Assembly (NCBI RefSeq): GCF_016918935.1
Contig: NZ_JAFFOB010000007.1
Span: forward strand, 124,001 to 188,000
DNA: 64,000 nucleotides
Source: Roseitranquillus sediminis
GTDB lineage: Bacteria > Pseudomonadota > Alphaproteobacteria > Rhodobacterales > Rhodobacteraceae
Direction of reading: 5' to 3'
The position numbers were made by a program, and so were the translations under genes. Position 1 is the first letter of the stretch. Every line of letters starts with the position of its first letter. Positions 9,434 to 20,618 of the stretch are shown here, in pieces. The notes beneath the pieces are model-generated. The model was not told where the DNA came from and did not search any database. It saw only the letters and a program-made list of their open reading frames with translations.

Positions 9434-11001
9434 TGGCGGAAGTGCCGCTGGCCGGTGAAAACCATGGCGAGGCCCGCCGCGTCGGCCGCCGCAATTACTT
9501 CGTCGTCGCGGACCGAGCCGCCGGGCTGGATCACCGCCGTCGCCCCCGCCTCGGCCGCGGTCATCAGCCCGTCGGGGAACGGGAAGAAGGCGTCGGAGGC
9601 GACGACCGATCCGCGGGCGGGGGACTCCGCCAGGCTCAGCGCCTGGGCCATGTCCTGCGCCTTGCGGGCGGCAATGCGGGTGGAGTCGATCCGGCTCATC
9701 TGGCCCGCGCCGATGCCGACGGTCGCGCCGTCCCGGGCATAGACGATGGCGTTCGACTTGACGTGCTTGGCCACCCGCCACGCAAATAACAGATCCGCCA
9801 TCTCGCGCGCGTCCGGGGCACGCTGCGTCGCCACCTGCAACTCGTCCTCGCGCACCATCCCGGTGTCGGCGTCCTGCACCAGAAGGCCGCCCGCAACGCT
9901 GCGTACCGCGTGGCGCGGCGCGCGGGGGTCCGGCAGGCCGTCAGTCAGGAGAAGGCGCAGGTTCTTCTTCGCCGCCAGCACCGCCATCGCGTCGGGATCG
10001 GCCCCCGGCGCGACGACCACCTCGGTGAAGATCTCCGCCACCCGCTCGGCCGTCGCCGGGTCGAGCGGGCGATTGAGCGCGACGATCCCGCCGAAGGCCG
10101 AGACGCGGTCGCAGTCGAACGCCCGTGCGTAGGCGTCGGCGAGCGATCCCGCGGTGGCGACGCCGCAGGGATTGGCGTGCTTGACGATGACGCAGGCGGG
10201 GCCGTCGAACTCGGCCACCGCCTCCATTGCCGCGTCGGTGTCGGCGATGTTGTTGTAGCTCAGCTCCTTGCCCTGAATCTGCCGGACGGTGGCGACGCCG
10301 GGCCGGGCGGAGCTGTCGGCATAGAAGGCGGCCGACTGGTGTGGGTTCTCGCCATAACGCAGCGTCTGCACGAGGCGTCCCGCGACCGCCCGCCGCCGCG
10401 GCACCTCGCGCAGCTCGCCCGCCAGCCAGCCCGAGACCGCCGCGTCATAGGCGGCCGTCCGCGCGAAGGCGGTCAGCGCCAGCCGCCGCCTCGTGCCGGC
10501 GGAGATGCCGCCCCGCCCCAGCTCCTCGAGCAGCGGCGCGTAATCCTCGGGGTCCGTCACCACGGCGACGTGCGCGTGGTTCTTGGCCGCCGCACGCAGC
10601 ATGGCCGGGCCGCCGATGTCGATGTTCTCGACGCAGGCATCGTAGTCGCCGCCGCCCGCCACGGTCGCCTCGAACGGGTAGAGGTTCACCACCAGCAGGT
10701 CGATCGGCGCAATTCCGTTTTCGGCCATCGCGCGCTCGTGCGCCGGCTCGCCGCGGAGCGCCAGCAGGCCGCCGTGCACCGCCGGGTGCAGCGTCTTGAC
10801 TCGCCCGTCCATCATCTCGGGAAAGCCTGTCAGCTCCGCCACGTCGCGCACCGCGAGGCCCGCGTCCCTCAGCGCACGTGCGGTGCCTCCGGTCGAGACC
10901 AGCTCGACGCCGTGTTCCGCCAGCGCGCGCCCCAGCTCAGCCAACCCGCTCTTGTCGGACACGGAAAGAAGCGCGCGGCGCGGCATGATCTGGTCGGTCA
11001 T
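9430..11001 (-). CDS. purH: Bifunctional AICAR transformylase/IMP cyclohydrolase PurH
   Basis: A 523-residue enzyme for the last two steps of IMP synthesis. The N-terminal MGS-like cyclohydrolase domain has [20 protein letters not shown] and [15 protein letters not shown]. The C-terminal transformylase has KHANPCGVA (active-site Lys-His), SAFGGIVA, and ends in the family signature [12 protein letters not shown] ... GQRHFRH. Length is normal. The start at MTDQIMPRR is followed by the family core. It lies 16 bases after the heparinase-like gene and overlaps lspA at its stop codon, as one leftward transcript. Confidence 0.97.
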   Translation of the reverse strand: MTDQIMPRRALLSVSDKSGLAELGRALAEHGVELVSTGGTARALRDAGLAVRDVAELTGFPEMMDGRVKTLHPAVHGGLLALRGEPAHERAMAENGIAPIDLLVVNLYPFEATVAGGGDYDACVENIDIGGPAMLRAAAKNHAHVAVVTDPEDYAPLLEELGRGGISAGTRRRLALTAFARTAAYDAAVSGWLAGELREVPRRRAVAGRLVQTLRYGENPHQSAAFYADSSARPGVATVRQIQGKELSYNNIADTDAAMEAVAEFDGPACVIVKHANPCGVATAGSLADAYARAFDCDRVSAFGGIVALNRPLDPATAERVAEIFTEVVVAPGADPDAMAVLAAKKNLRLLLTDGLPDPRAPRHAVRSVAGGLLVQDADTGMVREDELQVATQRAPDAREMADLLFAWRVAKHVKSNAIVYARDGATVGIGAGQMSRIDSTRIAARKAQDMAQALSLAESPARGSVVASDAFFPFPDGLMTAAEAGATAVIQPGGSVRDDEVIAAADAAGLAMVFTGQRHFRH

Positions 11002-11017
11002 CTCAGGTCTCCGGGAC

Positions 11018-12733
11018 TCAACGCTCGAGGTCGCGCAGCGCCAGTGGCGTATCCTGCGTCTTGGCCAGCGACCACGCGAGGCGGGTCGCATATTCGCGCG
11101 CCGAGGAAAAGAGCGCGATCTGCCGGGTGGCGCGGGGCTGGCGTCGGCCCTTTTCGAGGTAGACGGAGTTCTCCAGCGACAGGTGCGCCGTCCCCTCCAG
11201 AAGCCGGAACACCCACACCTCGCCGCTCGGCAGCGCGAGCGAGACCGCCTTGCCGCCGAGGTCCAGCTCGGCGTCCACATCGGGGTGCAGGTGAAAGCGC
11301 GCGGCGAAGCGCACGCCGCCCTCGCGCCGCATCATCCGGTCGAAAAGCTTGCGATTGCCGCTGTCGAGCGCGACGAGCGTGTCCTCGCCCCTCAGCCGCC
11401 GTCCGTCCCACGCGAGCTCCAACTCGCGCACATGGACGAGGCCGTGTGTACCGACATAGCCGTCGTGGCTTGCTACCAGCACCTCGGCCTGCTCGCCCTC
11501 TTCGCGCTCCAGCCGGACGTCGCGCGGCGCGTCGACCAGGAGGTCCGCCTTGCGCCCGGTGCCGCCGAAGCGCGACGAGGAATATCCCTCGACCGCCAGC
11601 GTGGAGTGCGAGGCGGTGGCGCGGCCCGCACGGCGCCAGCGGTCGCCGAAGCTCTCGCCCGAGCCGCAATTCACGATCAGCGGCCGCCGCCCCGACGTCA
11701 GCTCGAAGGCGAGCGTCGAGGCGTGCGCGGTGGACGCCGCCGCGCCGATCGGCGGCACCGCCACGTCGGCGATGACGCTCGTGCGGCCCTGCCGCAGCCG
11801 CGCGTAACCCATCGCCGCGTCGCCCTCCGGTGGCCGGTGCCGCACCCCGGAGGTAAAGAGCGCGAGGTCGAGCCGGCCTGGCGCGCCGCGATCGCCGCCG
11901 TGATAGCGGGCGAGGCCGCCATCGGCGTGGCGGAGGCTCCGCAGGGTGGGCGCGATGCGCGCGATCGCCGCGAGGAGCGGAGCACCGGGTCGACGGCCGG
12001 TCCGCACAAGCGTGTCGGCGCTCCAGGTGAGCAGCGTGAAGATCTCCAGGAGCTCCTCGGGGTTCCGCGTGGCGATGCCGCCGTCTGAGCCGATCTGCGC
12101 CTGGCATTCCCGGTCGAGCGCCGCGGTCGCCGGCGCCACGCGCTCGGCGCGGCCGCTCATCGCCAGCGCCGCGTGGACCAGCCCGCTCAGCGCCTCGATC
12201 CGCGGCAGGCCGGGCGGCGCCGCCTGCCACCGACGCGCCAGGAAAAGCGTCTGCCGGCCCAGCGCCCGCATCAGCCGCGCGCGCAGGCCCGCGTACTCGG
12301 GGTCGAGCAACAGCTCGGCGTGATGGAGCCAGCGCAGTACCCGCCGCCCCGTCAGCGGCGCCGACCATCCAGGCCCGCGGCCGGCGCCGTAGCGGACGAG
12401 CCACGCCTCGGTCCAGTCCCGCGCCAGCGCGTCGGCCTCGGGCTCGGCCACTGCGGCGAGGTCGTCCAGCCAGCCGAAGCCGTGCAGCTCGGCGGCAAAG
12501 GCGGGACCCGGCGGCGTGATGTCCCAAGGGATCACGCCGGGGCTCTCGACGAGGTAGCCCGCGAAGAGGAAATGCCCGGCGAGCAGGTCACGGCCGCGCG
12601 CGACGCTGCCGATACTGCGCGGTTCGGATGGCCGGACCAGCTCGGCCGCGGCGGCCACGCGGCCGGCAGTCCGCGCATGCAGCGCGTCGCCCCAGCGCTG
12701 CGGTCGGCTCCTCGCGATGTTCCGCTCGATCAC
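11018..12733 (-). CDS. Heparinase II/III family protein
   Basis: A 571-residue protein with an all-alpha N-terminal toroid ([41 protein letters not shown]) and a C-terminal beta-sandwich of the heparinase II/III family ([31 protein letters not shown]). The ASHSTL block is the usual family signature around the catalytic His. The start codon is GTG at 12733. There is no signal peptide, which is typical of the uncharacterised alphaproteobacterial members found beside rsmB and purH; these are probably not heparin lyases but may act on cell-envelope or intracellular polysaccharide. It sits between rsmB and purH in the same orientation. Function beyond family membership is unknown. Confidence 0.88.
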   Translation of the reverse strand: MIERNIARSRPQRWGDALHARTAGRVAAAAELVRPSEPRSIGSVARGRDLLAGHFLFAGYLVESPGVIPWDITPPGPAFAAELHGFGWLDDLAAVAEPEADALARDWTEAWLVRYGAGRGPGWSAPLTGRRVLRWLHHAELLLDPEYAGLRARLMRALGRQTLFLARRWQAAPPGLPRIEALSGLVHAALAMSGRAERVAPATAALDRECQAQIGSDGGIATRNPEELLEIFTLLTWSADTLVRTGRRPGAPLLAAIARIAPTLRSLRHADGGLARYHGGDRGAPGRLDLALFTSGVRHRPPEGDAAMGYARLRQGRTSVIADVAVPPIGAAASTAHASTLAFELTSGRRPLIVNCGSGESFGDRWRRAGRATASHSTLAVEGYSSSRFGGTGRKADLLVDAPRDVRLEREEGEQAEVLVASHDGYVGTHGLVHVRELELAWDGRRLRGEDTLVALDSGNRKLFDRMMRREGGVRFAARFHLHPDVDAELDLGGKAVSLALPSGEVWVFRLLEGTAHLSLENSVYLEKGRRQPRATRQIALFSSAREYATRLAWSLAKTQDTPLALRDLER

Positions 12734-12794
12734 GCGCCCCTCCTCGGCTCGCCGCTCATCCTACGCCGCGCGACGGTGCCATGTCAGCAGACGC

Positions 12795-14078
12795 TCAACC
12801 GCGCAGCACGGCGATGTAGAAGCCGTCCATGCCGCCCCGCTCGGGCCAGTAGTCCGGGCGCAGCCGCAGACCGCCCTGCTTGTCGACCCACCCTTCCTCG
12901 ATCCATTCAGCCTCCGGACGCACCGTGCGCAGTCGCGGGTGCCGCGCGTGGGCGGAATGGACCTGCGCCTCGCCCTCCTCGGGCAAGATCGAGCAGGTGC
13001 AGAAGACGAGCCGCCCACCCGGCCGCAGCGCCGCGACGGCGCGGTCGATCAACGCCCTCTGCAACTCCAGCAGCGGCTCCATGTCGCCCAGCGCCTTGGC
13101 GTGCGGCAGGTCGGGGTGACGGCGAATGGTGCCCGTCGCCGAGCAGGGCGCGTCGAGCAGCACGAGGTCGAAGCCGCCGCCGTTCCAATCGAGCGCATCC
13201 GCGACCACCGTCTCGGCCCGAAGCCCGCAGCGCGCGAGGTTGTCCTCCAGCCGCCTCATCCGCGCCGCCGACAGATCTAGCGCCGTCACCTCCGCGCCCG
13301 CCGCCGCGAGCTGCAGGGTCTTTCCGCCCGGCGCGGCGCAGAGGTCGAGCGCGCGCTCGCCCGGCTGCGGGTCTGCCAGCCGCACCGGCAGGGCCGCCGC
13401 CGCGTCCTGCACCCACCAGTCGCCTTCGGCATACCCCGGCAGGGCCGACACCTGCCCGCCACGCGCCAGCCGCACGCTGCCCGTCGGCAGCACCACGCCA
13501 CCCAGGCGCGCGGCCAGCGTCGCCGCATCCACATCTTTCGGCGTCACGTCGAGCGGGGCGCCGGCGGCGTGCGCCGCCTCCATCGCCTCGGCGGCCGGCC
13601 GGCCCCACGCCGCGAGGAGCCGCTTGCGCAAGGGGCGCGGCAGCCGCGGCACCGGCAGCGTGTCCCACGCCTCGTGCCCCGCCTCGGCCAGCCGTCGCAA
13701 GATGGCGTTGACCATGCCCGCCTGATTGCGGGTCTGCCGGTCCTGCCCCATCAGCCCGACCAGCGCATCCACCACACCGTGCGGCGCGGCGCCATCGCCG
13801 CAGATCTCCCAGGTGCCGAGCCGCAGCGCGTCGAGCGCCTGCTGTGGCGGCCTGCGACGCAGGTGCGGCCCCAGCATCCGGTCCGCGCGGTCGGCCCAGC
13901 GCAGCGTCTCGGTCGCCAGCCGCTGCGCCCGCGCCCGCTCCGCCGGGGCGAGCGCCGCCGTCTCCCGCGGCAGCGCGTCCGAGAGCAGCCGGCGCTCCAT
14001 CGTCACCGCACCGATCAGTCTCAGCGCCGCGCGCCGTGCCTCCTGCTCCACGTCATCCTCCGGTCGCCGGCGTTGCAT
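12795..14078 (-). CDS. rsmB: 16S rRNA cytosine-5 methyltransferase RsmB-like
   Basis: A 427-residue RsmB/NOL1/NOP2/Sun protein. Residues 1-140 form the NusB-like RNA-binding domain; the methyltransferase follows with the SAM motif DLCAAPGGKT, the catalytic-site DAPCSATGT and the second cysteine in FCTCSILPEEGE. The family methylates C967 of 16S rRNA in E. coli; the exact base here is inferred. It is the first gene of the leftward run to mutL and diverges from the DUF1674 gene across 50 bases, which must hold both promoters. Confidence 0.94.
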   Translation of the reverse strand: MQRRRPEDDVEQEARRAALRLIGAVTMERRLLSDALPRETAALAPAERARAQRLATETLRWADRADRMLGPHLRRRPPQQALDALRLGTWEICGDGAAPHGVVDALVGLMGQDRQTRNQAGMVNAILRRLAEAGHEAWDTLPVPRLPRPLRKRLLAAWGRPAAEAMEAAHAAGAPLDVTPKDVDAATLAARLGGVVLPTGSVRLARGGQVSALPGYAEGDWWVQDAAAALPVRLADPQPGERALDLCAAPGGKTLQLAAAGAEVTALDLSAARMRRLEDNLARCGLRAETVVADALDWNGGGFDLVLLDAPCSATGTIRRHPDLPHAKALGDMEPLLELQRALIDRAVAALRPGGRLVFCTCSILPEEGEAQVHSAHARHPRLRTVRPEAEWIEEGWVDKQGGLRLRPDYWPERGGMDGFYIAVLRG

Positions 14079-14128
14079 CGCCGCCGCCGCGGCGTATATC
14101 GAGCGCCAGAGCCAAGCACGAGGGTGCG

Positions 14129-14305
14129 ATGCCCGAACCTGTCGATGATCTGCCGCCCGCCGCCCGCCGTGCGCTGGAAGAGGCCGAGGCGCGCCGTCGG
14201 CAGGCTGCGGACCAGGATTTCCCCCCCGAGCGCGGCGGTCGCGAGGGGCCGGAGCCGGTTCGCTTCGGCGACTGGGAGCGCAAGGGCATCGCCGTCGACT
14301 TCTGA
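14129..14305 (+). CDS. DUF1674 family protein (SDHAF4-like)
   Basis: A 58-residue protein: an acidic/Arg-rich helix followed by the family C-terminus, with EPVRFGDWERKGIAVDF at the very end. DUF1674 is the bacterial counterpart of the mitochondrial succinate dehydrogenase assembly factor SDHAF4, which binds the flavinylated SDH subunit. The strongly conserved part is the last 25 residues (GPEPVRFGDWE). It is divergent from rsmB and ends three bases before the stop of convergent dapB. There is no sdh gene in the window, so the role is taken from the family. Confidence 0.85.
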   Translation: MPEPVDDLPPAARRALEEAEARRRQAADQDFPPERGGREGPEPVRFGDWERKGIAVDF

Positions 14306-14308
14306 GGC

Positions 14309-15127
14309 TCAGCCGTCGCGCAAGCCCAGAACGTCGAGCATGTCGTATTCGCCGGGCTTCCGGTCCTGACCCCAGAGCGCCGCCTTGAGCGCGCCGCGGG
14401 CGAAGACAGCCCGATCGGTCGCGACGTGGCGCAGCACGATACGCTCGCCTGCACCGGCGAAGATCACGTCGTGCTCGCCCACGATGTCGCCGCCGCGGAT
14501 GGCAGAAAAGCCGACGTGCCCCCTGTTACGCGCCCCGGTGATGCCGTCGCGGCCCCGGTCCGCCACATCGGACAAGACCACTCCGCGCGCCTCGGCCGCC
14601 GCCTCGCCCAGCATCAGCGCCGTGCCCGAAGGCGCATCGGCCTTCATCCGGTGGTGCGCCTCGACGATCTCGACATCCCAGTCCTCGTCCAGCGCCGCCG
14701 CCACCTGCCGCGTCAGTTGAACCAGCAGGTTGACGCCAAGGCTCATGTTTCCCGCCCGCACGATCGGCGCATGGCGCGCCGCCGCAGCAAGCCGCCGCAG
14801 ATCGTCCTCCGAGAGCCCCGTTGTGCCAATGACGTGTACCGCGCGAGCCTGCGCCGCGAGGCCGGCAAAGGCCACCGTCGCGGCCGGCGCGGTGAAGTCG
14901 ATCACCGCTTGCGCCCGCGCGAAGGCCTCGACCGCGTCGTCGGTCACGGCCACGCCCACGGGCGCCTCGCCCATCGCCGTGCCGACATCCTGCCCGATCC
15001 AGTCATGACCTGGCCGCTCCAGCGCCGCGACCAGGCGTGCCTCGGCGCTTTCGACCACCAGACGCACCAGCATCCGGCCCATCCGGCCCGACGCCCCCGT
15101 CACCACGATCCCAGGCAATTCGCTCAT
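14309..15127 (-). CDS. dapB: 4-hydroxy-tetrahydrodipicolinate reductase DapB
   Basis: A 272-residue NAD(P)H-dependent reductase of the lysine/diaminopimelate pathway. The N-terminal Rossmann motif is [13 protein letters not shown] (residues 8-20); the catalytic signature [16 protein letters not shown] is intact, with the His-His pair and the Lys that protonate and bind substrate. The C-terminus [25 protein letters not shown] is the normal end. The start at MSELPG is preferred to an upstream ATG because it places the glycine loop at the usual distance. It is an isolated leftward gene between two rightward ones. Confidence 0.97.
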   Translation of the reverse strand: MSELPGIVVTGASGRMGRMLVRLVVESAEARLVAALERPGHDWIGQDVGTAMGEAPVGVAVTDDAVEAFARAQAVIDFTAPAATVAFAGLAAQARAVHVIGTTGLSEDDLRRLAAAARHAPIVRAGNMSLGVNLLVQLTRQVAAALDEDWDVEIVEAHHRMKADAPSGTALMLGEAAAEARGVVLSDVADRGRDGITGARNRGHVGFSAIRGGDIVGEHDVIFAGAGERIVLRHVATDRAVFARGALKAALWGQDRKPGEYDMLDVLGLRDG

Positions 15128-15205
15128 GCACGACCTCATAGCCGCCCGCGCCGCGGAGGGCAAAGGCCGCTTGCGAAGGTTCCCCGGCAGGCATAGACCG
15201 GCGCC

Positions 15206-15598
15206 ATGTCACGCAGGAGCGGAACCGGCGCGCCGTCACAACGGCAGCTTCGGGTGGGCGAGTTGATCCGCCGCACCCTGAGCGACGTGCTGAACCAGGG
15301 CGACATCCACGATCCGGAGCTGAACCGCCTCTCGATCACCGTGGGAGAGGTGCGCACGTCTCCCGACCTGCGCGTCGCCACGGCCTATGTCCTGCCGCTG
15401 GGCGGCGAGCATCGGGACGAGGCACTGGCGGCGCTCAGGCGCAACCGGGGCGAGCTGCGGCGCGCGATCTCCAAGGACCTGACGCTGAAGTTCTCGCCCG
15501 AGCTGAGGTTCGAGATCGACGACACGTTCGACCGGATGGACGAGACGCGCCGCCTCTTCGAGAGCGATGCGGTGCGGCGCGACGTCGAAGGGGAATGA
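15206..15598 (+). CDS. rbfA: Ribosome-binding factor A
   Basis: A 130-residue KH-type protein that binds the 5' helix of 16S rRNA during 30S maturation. Family features are [16 protein letters not shown] at the start, the [20 protein letters not shown] strand and the [19 protein letters not shown] ending. It begins the rightward block rbfA - phosphodiester glycosidase - truB - DUF1643 and is separated from the next start by four bases, so it is probably co-transcribed. The upstream 78 bases to dapB must hold the promoter, though no clear elements were recognised. Confidence 0.95.
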   Translation: MSRRSGTGAPSQRQLRVGELIRRTLSDVLNQGDIHDPELNRLSITVGEVRTSPDLRVATAYVLPLGGEHRDEALAALRRNRGELRRAISKDLTLKFSPELRFEIDDTFDRMDETRRLFESDAVRRDVEGE

Positions 15599-15602
15599 CC
15601 CG

Positions 15603-16337
15603 ATGCTGCGCGCGCTGATCATTGCGCTGGGTCTTGCACCGGCGGTGCCCGCGGCGGCGCAGGAATGCGAGCGTATCACCTTCGACGGCCTCGACCACAC
15701 GATCTGCGAGCTCGACCCGGCGACGACGACGCTCCGCCTCTTCCACGCCGACGAGCGCGGCGCGCCCTGGGGCCACTTCCCGCGCCTGGACGCGGCGCTC
15801 CGGCGTGAGGGCAAGGCGCTGGGCGTGGCGATGAACGGCGGGATGTACCACGACGACCGCCGGCCCGTCGGGCTCTACATCGAGGACGGGACCGAGGTGC
15901 AGCCGGTCGTCACCCGCGCCGGGCCCGGCAACTTCGGCCTGCTGCCGAACGGGGTCCTGTGCCTCAGCGACGGGTCGGCCTCCGTCGTGGAGAGCCGCCG
16001 CTTCGCCGAGGAGCGCCCGGAGTGCCGGGATGCATCGCAGTCGGGGCCAATGCTGGTCATCGACGGGGCTTTGCACCCGCGCTTCCTGCCGGACAGCACC
16101 TCGCGCCACATCCGCAACGGCGTCGGCGTGCGCGAGGACGGGACGGTGGTGCTGGCGATCTCGGACCAGCCAGTGACGTTCCACGAGTTCGGGCGGCTCT
16201 TCCGCGACCGGCTGGAGACGCCGGATGCGCTCTATCTCGACGGCAGCGTCTCCCGGCTCTGGGCGCCGGCGATCGGGCGGCGCGACCTCGGCCGCGCGAT
16301 GGGGCCGATCCTCGGCACGGTCGTGCCCGCCGACTGA
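15603..16337 (+). CDS. Phosphodiester glycosidase (DUF2233/NAGPA-type) family, exported
   Basis: A 244-residue protein with a signal peptide (residues 1-19, ending AAAQ). The core has the family motifs VAMNGGMYHDDRRPVGLYIEDG, RNGVGVREDG and ALYLDGSVSRLW, the last being the Asp-Gly-Ser strand of phosphodiester glycosidases related to the mammalian uncovering enzyme. It would act in the periplasm on a sugar phosphodiester, perhaps a cell-wall or exopolysaccharide component. It sits between two translation genes: four bases after rbfA, and its TGA overlaps the ATG of truB. The reason for that position is not apparent. The start is fixed by the signal peptide. Confidence 0.87.
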   Translation: MLRALIIALGLAPAVPAAAQECERITFDGLDHTICELDPATTTLRLFHADERGAPWGHFPRLDAALRREGKALGVAMNGGMYHDDRRPVGLYIEDGTEVQPVVTRAGPGNFGLLPNGVLCLSDGSASVVESRRFAEERPECRDASQSGPMLVIDGALHPRFLPDSTSRHIRNGVGVREDGTVVLAISDQPVTFHEFGRLFRDRLETPDALYLDGSVSRLWAPAIGRRDLGRAMGPILGTVVPAD

Positions 16338-17215
16338 TGGGGCGCCGCCGCAAGGGCCGCAACGTCTCGGGCTGGGTCATCGTCGACAAGCCCGCCGGCC
16401 CGACCTCGACCCAGGTGACGGGCCGGGTGCGCCGCGCCTTCGACGCGCGCAAGGCGGGGCACGCGGGCACGCTCGACCCGGCGGCCACCGGCGTGCTGGC
16501 GGTCGCGCTCGGCGAGGCGACGAAGACGATGCCCTTCGTCGCTGACGCGTCGAAGAGCTATCGCTTCACCGTCCGGCTGGGCGCAGCCACCGACACTGAC
16601 GACGCCGAAGGCGAGATCATCGCCACCTCCCTAGAGCGCCCCTCTGACGAAGCGCTCCATAGTATCCTGCCGCGCTTCACCGGCGACATCATGCAGGCTC
16701 CGCCGCGTTACTCCGCGATTCATGTCGAGGGGCGGCGCGCCCACGAGGTGGCGCGCGCAGGCGGTGACGTCGTGATTCCCGCGCGCCCACTCAGGGTCGA
16801 GCGGCTCGTGATGGTGAACAGGCCCGATGCCGATCACGTCGAGTTGGAGATGGCGTGCGGCAAGGGCGGCTACGTCCGCTCGATCGCCCGCGATCTGGGC
16901 GAGGCGCTGGGATGCCTCGGCCATGTCCTGACGCTCCGGCGGATCGCGGCAGGCCCATTTCGAGAGGACCATGCGGTCGCACTTGCGGAAGTGGAGGCAG
17001 AGCCCGAGGCGCAGCTGAGGCCGGTGGAGACCGCTCTCGTCGGCCTGCCCGAAGCGCCTTGCGACGATGCGGCGGCGGGCCGGCTGGCGCACGGCAACCC
17101 CGCGCCGGTCGCGGGATCCGACGCGCCGATCGCGTGGGCCTCCCACGGCGGGCGAGCTGTCGCGATCGGGCGCGTCGCCGGCGGCATACTGCACCCGGCG
17201 CGCGTCTTTCGGTGA
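16337..17215 (+). CDS. truB: tRNA pseudouridine-55 synthase TruB
   Basis: A 292-residue TruB. The catalytic Asp47 lies in AGHAGTLDPAATGVL; VIVDKPAGPTS, GDIMQAPPRYSAIHVEGRRAHE and CGKGGYVRSIARDLG are family signatures. The C-terminal 60 residues form a PUA-like domain. It makes pseudouridine 55 in the T-loop of tRNAs. The ATG overlaps the stop of the preceding gene (TGATG), and its own TGA overlaps a GTG start for the next gene, which makes four closely coupled genes from rbfA onward. Confidence 0.96.
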   Translation: MGRRRKGRNVSGWVIVDKPAGPTSTQVTGRVRRAFDARKAGHAGTLDPAATGVLAVALGEATKTMPFVADASKSYRFTVRLGAATDTDDAEGEIIATSLERPSDEALHSILPRFTGDIMQAPPRYSAIHVEGRRAHEVARAGGDVVIPARPLRVERLVMVNRPDADHVELEMACGKGGYVRSIARDLGEALGCLGHVLTLRRIAAGPFREDHAVALAEVEAEPEAQLRPVETALVGLPEAPCDDAAAGRLAHGNPAPVAGSDAPIAWASHGGRAVAIGRVAGGILHPARVFR

Positions 17216-17718
17216 TCGTTCGGCGGCACGAAAAGGCCGGCACGACAAGCGCCGCGACCTACTCGCCCTGCGGCCTCTACCGCTATGCGCTGACGCGGGA
17301 GTGGGACGCCGCCGCACGGCGCATCCTCTGGGTAATGCTCAACCCGTCGACCGCGAGCGAGGTGCGTAACGACCCGACGATCGAGCGCTGCGAGCGTCGA
17401 TCGCACCGTATGGGCTACGGCGCCATGCGGGTCGCCAACATCTTCGCGTTTCGTGCCACGCGGCCTGCCGAACTGGCGCGAGCAGCGGACCCGGTCGGAG
17501 CGGAGAACCACGGCGAGTTGCAGGCGGCGGTCGCCTGGGCCGACGATATCGTGGCGGCATGGGGAGCACACGGCCGCCTCCTCGGACGTGGCGCGGCGGC
17601 GGCGGCCGACTTGAGGCGGATTTGCCGACCCGTCCTGCACCTGGGCCTGACGTCGCAGGGCGAGCCGCGCCACCCGCTCTACGTCGCCTACGCCGTCGAG
17701 CCGACGCTCTGGCTCTGA
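17212..17718 (+). CDS. DUF1643 domain-containing protein
   Basis: A 168-residue DUF1643 protein of unknown function. Family features are [24 protein letters not shown] near the N-terminus, [18 protein letters not shown] in the middle, and a conserved [13 protein letters not shown] near the C-terminus. The start is a GTG whose last two bases belong to the truB stop (GTGA, 17212-17215); no ATG is available in frame nearby. It is the last gene of the rbfA-truB group, and a weak GC hairpin follows at 17775. The Asn-Pro-Ser-Thr-Ala-Ser and Asn/Phe-rich core suggest a nucleotide- or nucleic-acid-related enzyme fold, but I can give no reaction. Confidence 0.86.
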   Translation: MIVRRHEKAGTTSAATYSPCGLYRYALTREWDAAARRILWVMLNPSTASEVRNDPTIERCERRSHRMGYGAMRVANIFAFRATRPAELARAADPVGAENHGELQAAVAWADDIVAAWGAHGRLLGRGAAAAADLRRICRPVLHLGLTSQGEPRHPLYVAYAVEPTLWL

Positions 17719-17774
17719 CCTCCGGCAGGCGAGGGTTGGCGGGCACAGAGAGGTGACCCATCTGCGACGGGTCG

Positions 17775-17797
17775 CGCCCATTCACGGGCGGGCTTCC
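17775..17797 (+). terminator. Weak hairpin after the DUF1643 gene
   Basis: CGCCC (17775-17779) and GGGCG (17786-17790) are separated by six bases and followed by a short pyrimidine stretch (GGCTTCCC). It may end the rbfA-DUF1643 transcript. The five-base stem and lack of a real T run make this uncertain. Confidence 0.3.
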
Positions 17798-17829
17798 CTT
17801 GCGGCGACATTTCCTCTATTGGCCCGCAT

Positions 17830-17849
17830 CCGCCCGAACGAACGGGCGG
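17830..17849 (+). promoter_or_regulatory. Hairpin in the rpsO leader
   Basis: CCGCCCG (17830-17836) pairs with CGGGCGG (17843-17849) across the loop AACGAA, about 65 bases upstream of the rpsO ATG. S15 represses its own messenger through leader structures in several bacteria, with structures that differ among phyla. A role of this hairpin in autoregulation is possible but not shown. Confidence 0.35.
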
Positions 17850-17914
17850 CCTCCACGGGCCTGTGCTGGACGACATCCCGGCCTGCGCCATCACCCAATC
17901 CAAAGGAGATCCCG

Positions 17915-18184
17915 ATGTCGATCACTGCCGAAGAAAAGCAGCGCCTGATGAAGGAATACGCCACCAAGGACGGCGACACCGGTTCGCCGGAAGTCCAGGT
18001 GGCCGTGCTCACGAGCCGCATCGCGACGCTGACCGAGCACTTCAAGACCCACAAGAAGGACAATCATTCCCGCCGTGGGTTGCTCAAGCTCGTGGCCCAG
18101 CGCCGCAAGCTGCTCGACTACGTCAAGGGCAAGGACGAAAAGCGCTACCAGGACCTGATCCAGCGCCTCGGCATTCGCCGCTGA
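17915..18184 (+). CDS. rpsO: 30S ribosomal protein S15
   Basis: An 89-residue S15, the normal length, with [17 protein letters not shown], the rRNA-binding loop [30 protein letters not shown] and the ending [12 protein letters not shown]. It binds the central domain of 16S rRNA early in 30S assembly. The ATG is preceded by AAAGGAG at 17902-17908, the strongest ribosome-binding site in this region. A leader of nearly 200 bases precedes it and a strong terminator follows, so it is largely a separate transcription unit between the truB group and pnp. Confidence 0.98.
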   Translation: MSITAEEKQRLMKEYATKDGDTGSPEVQVAVLTSRIATLTEHFKTHKKDNHSRRGLLKLVAQRRKLLDYVKGKDEKRYQDLIQRLGIRR

Positions 18185-18194
18185 CGACTTGAAC

Positions 18195-18217
18195 CGCGCC
18201 CTCCGGGGCGCGTTTCT
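18195..18217 (+). terminator. Intrinsic terminator after rpsO
   Basis: CGCGCCC (18195-18201) and GGGCGCG (18206-18212) form a seven-base stem with the tetraloop TCCG, followed by TTTCT. It begins ten bases after the rpsO stop and should separate rpsO from pnp, with partial read-through possible because the T run is short. Confidence 0.75.
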
Positions 18218-18279
18218 CTATCCGAGGGATCGCCTGCGCCGGGCCTTACGCGCGCGATCGGGATGACGAAGACGAGGCC

Positions 18280-18335
18280 ACGGGCATCCGGCCCGTACGC
18301 AACGGCCCGAGGGGATACGCCCCGACCGGCCACCG
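18280..18335 (+). promoter_or_regulatory. Structured pnp leader
   Basis: ACGGGC (18280-18285) pairs with GCCCGT (18291-18296) across a five-base loop; shortly after, GGGG and GCCCC around 18310-18322 form a second small hairpin, before the AGGAAACGAG that precedes the ATG. In E. coli the pnp leader folds into a hairpin that RNase III and PNPase use for autoregulation. An equivalent role here is inference. Confidence 0.35.
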
Positions 18336-18347
18336 ATAGGAAACGAG

Positions 18348-20486
<2,139 letters not shown>

Positions 20487-20513
20487 CGGCGTCTCTTCCA
20501 TACCTGAAGGTTC

Positions 20514-20541
20514 AAGCCCCGGCCAGCGGCCGGGGCTTTTT
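20514..20541 (+). terminator. Intrinsic terminator after pnp
   Basis: An 11-base stem, AAGCCCCGGCC (20514-20524) with GGCCGGGGCTT (20528-20538), a three-base loop AGC, and a TTTTT run at 20537-20541. It begins 28 bases after the pnp stop and is the clearest Rho-independent terminator in the window. Confidence 0.92.
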
Positions 20542-20618
20542 CATGACCCCTGGCACTTGCTGTTCATGGGCGAGATGGGCTCTACCTGCTCCCGAGAGCT
20601 TCATGCACGGAGCGCGCC

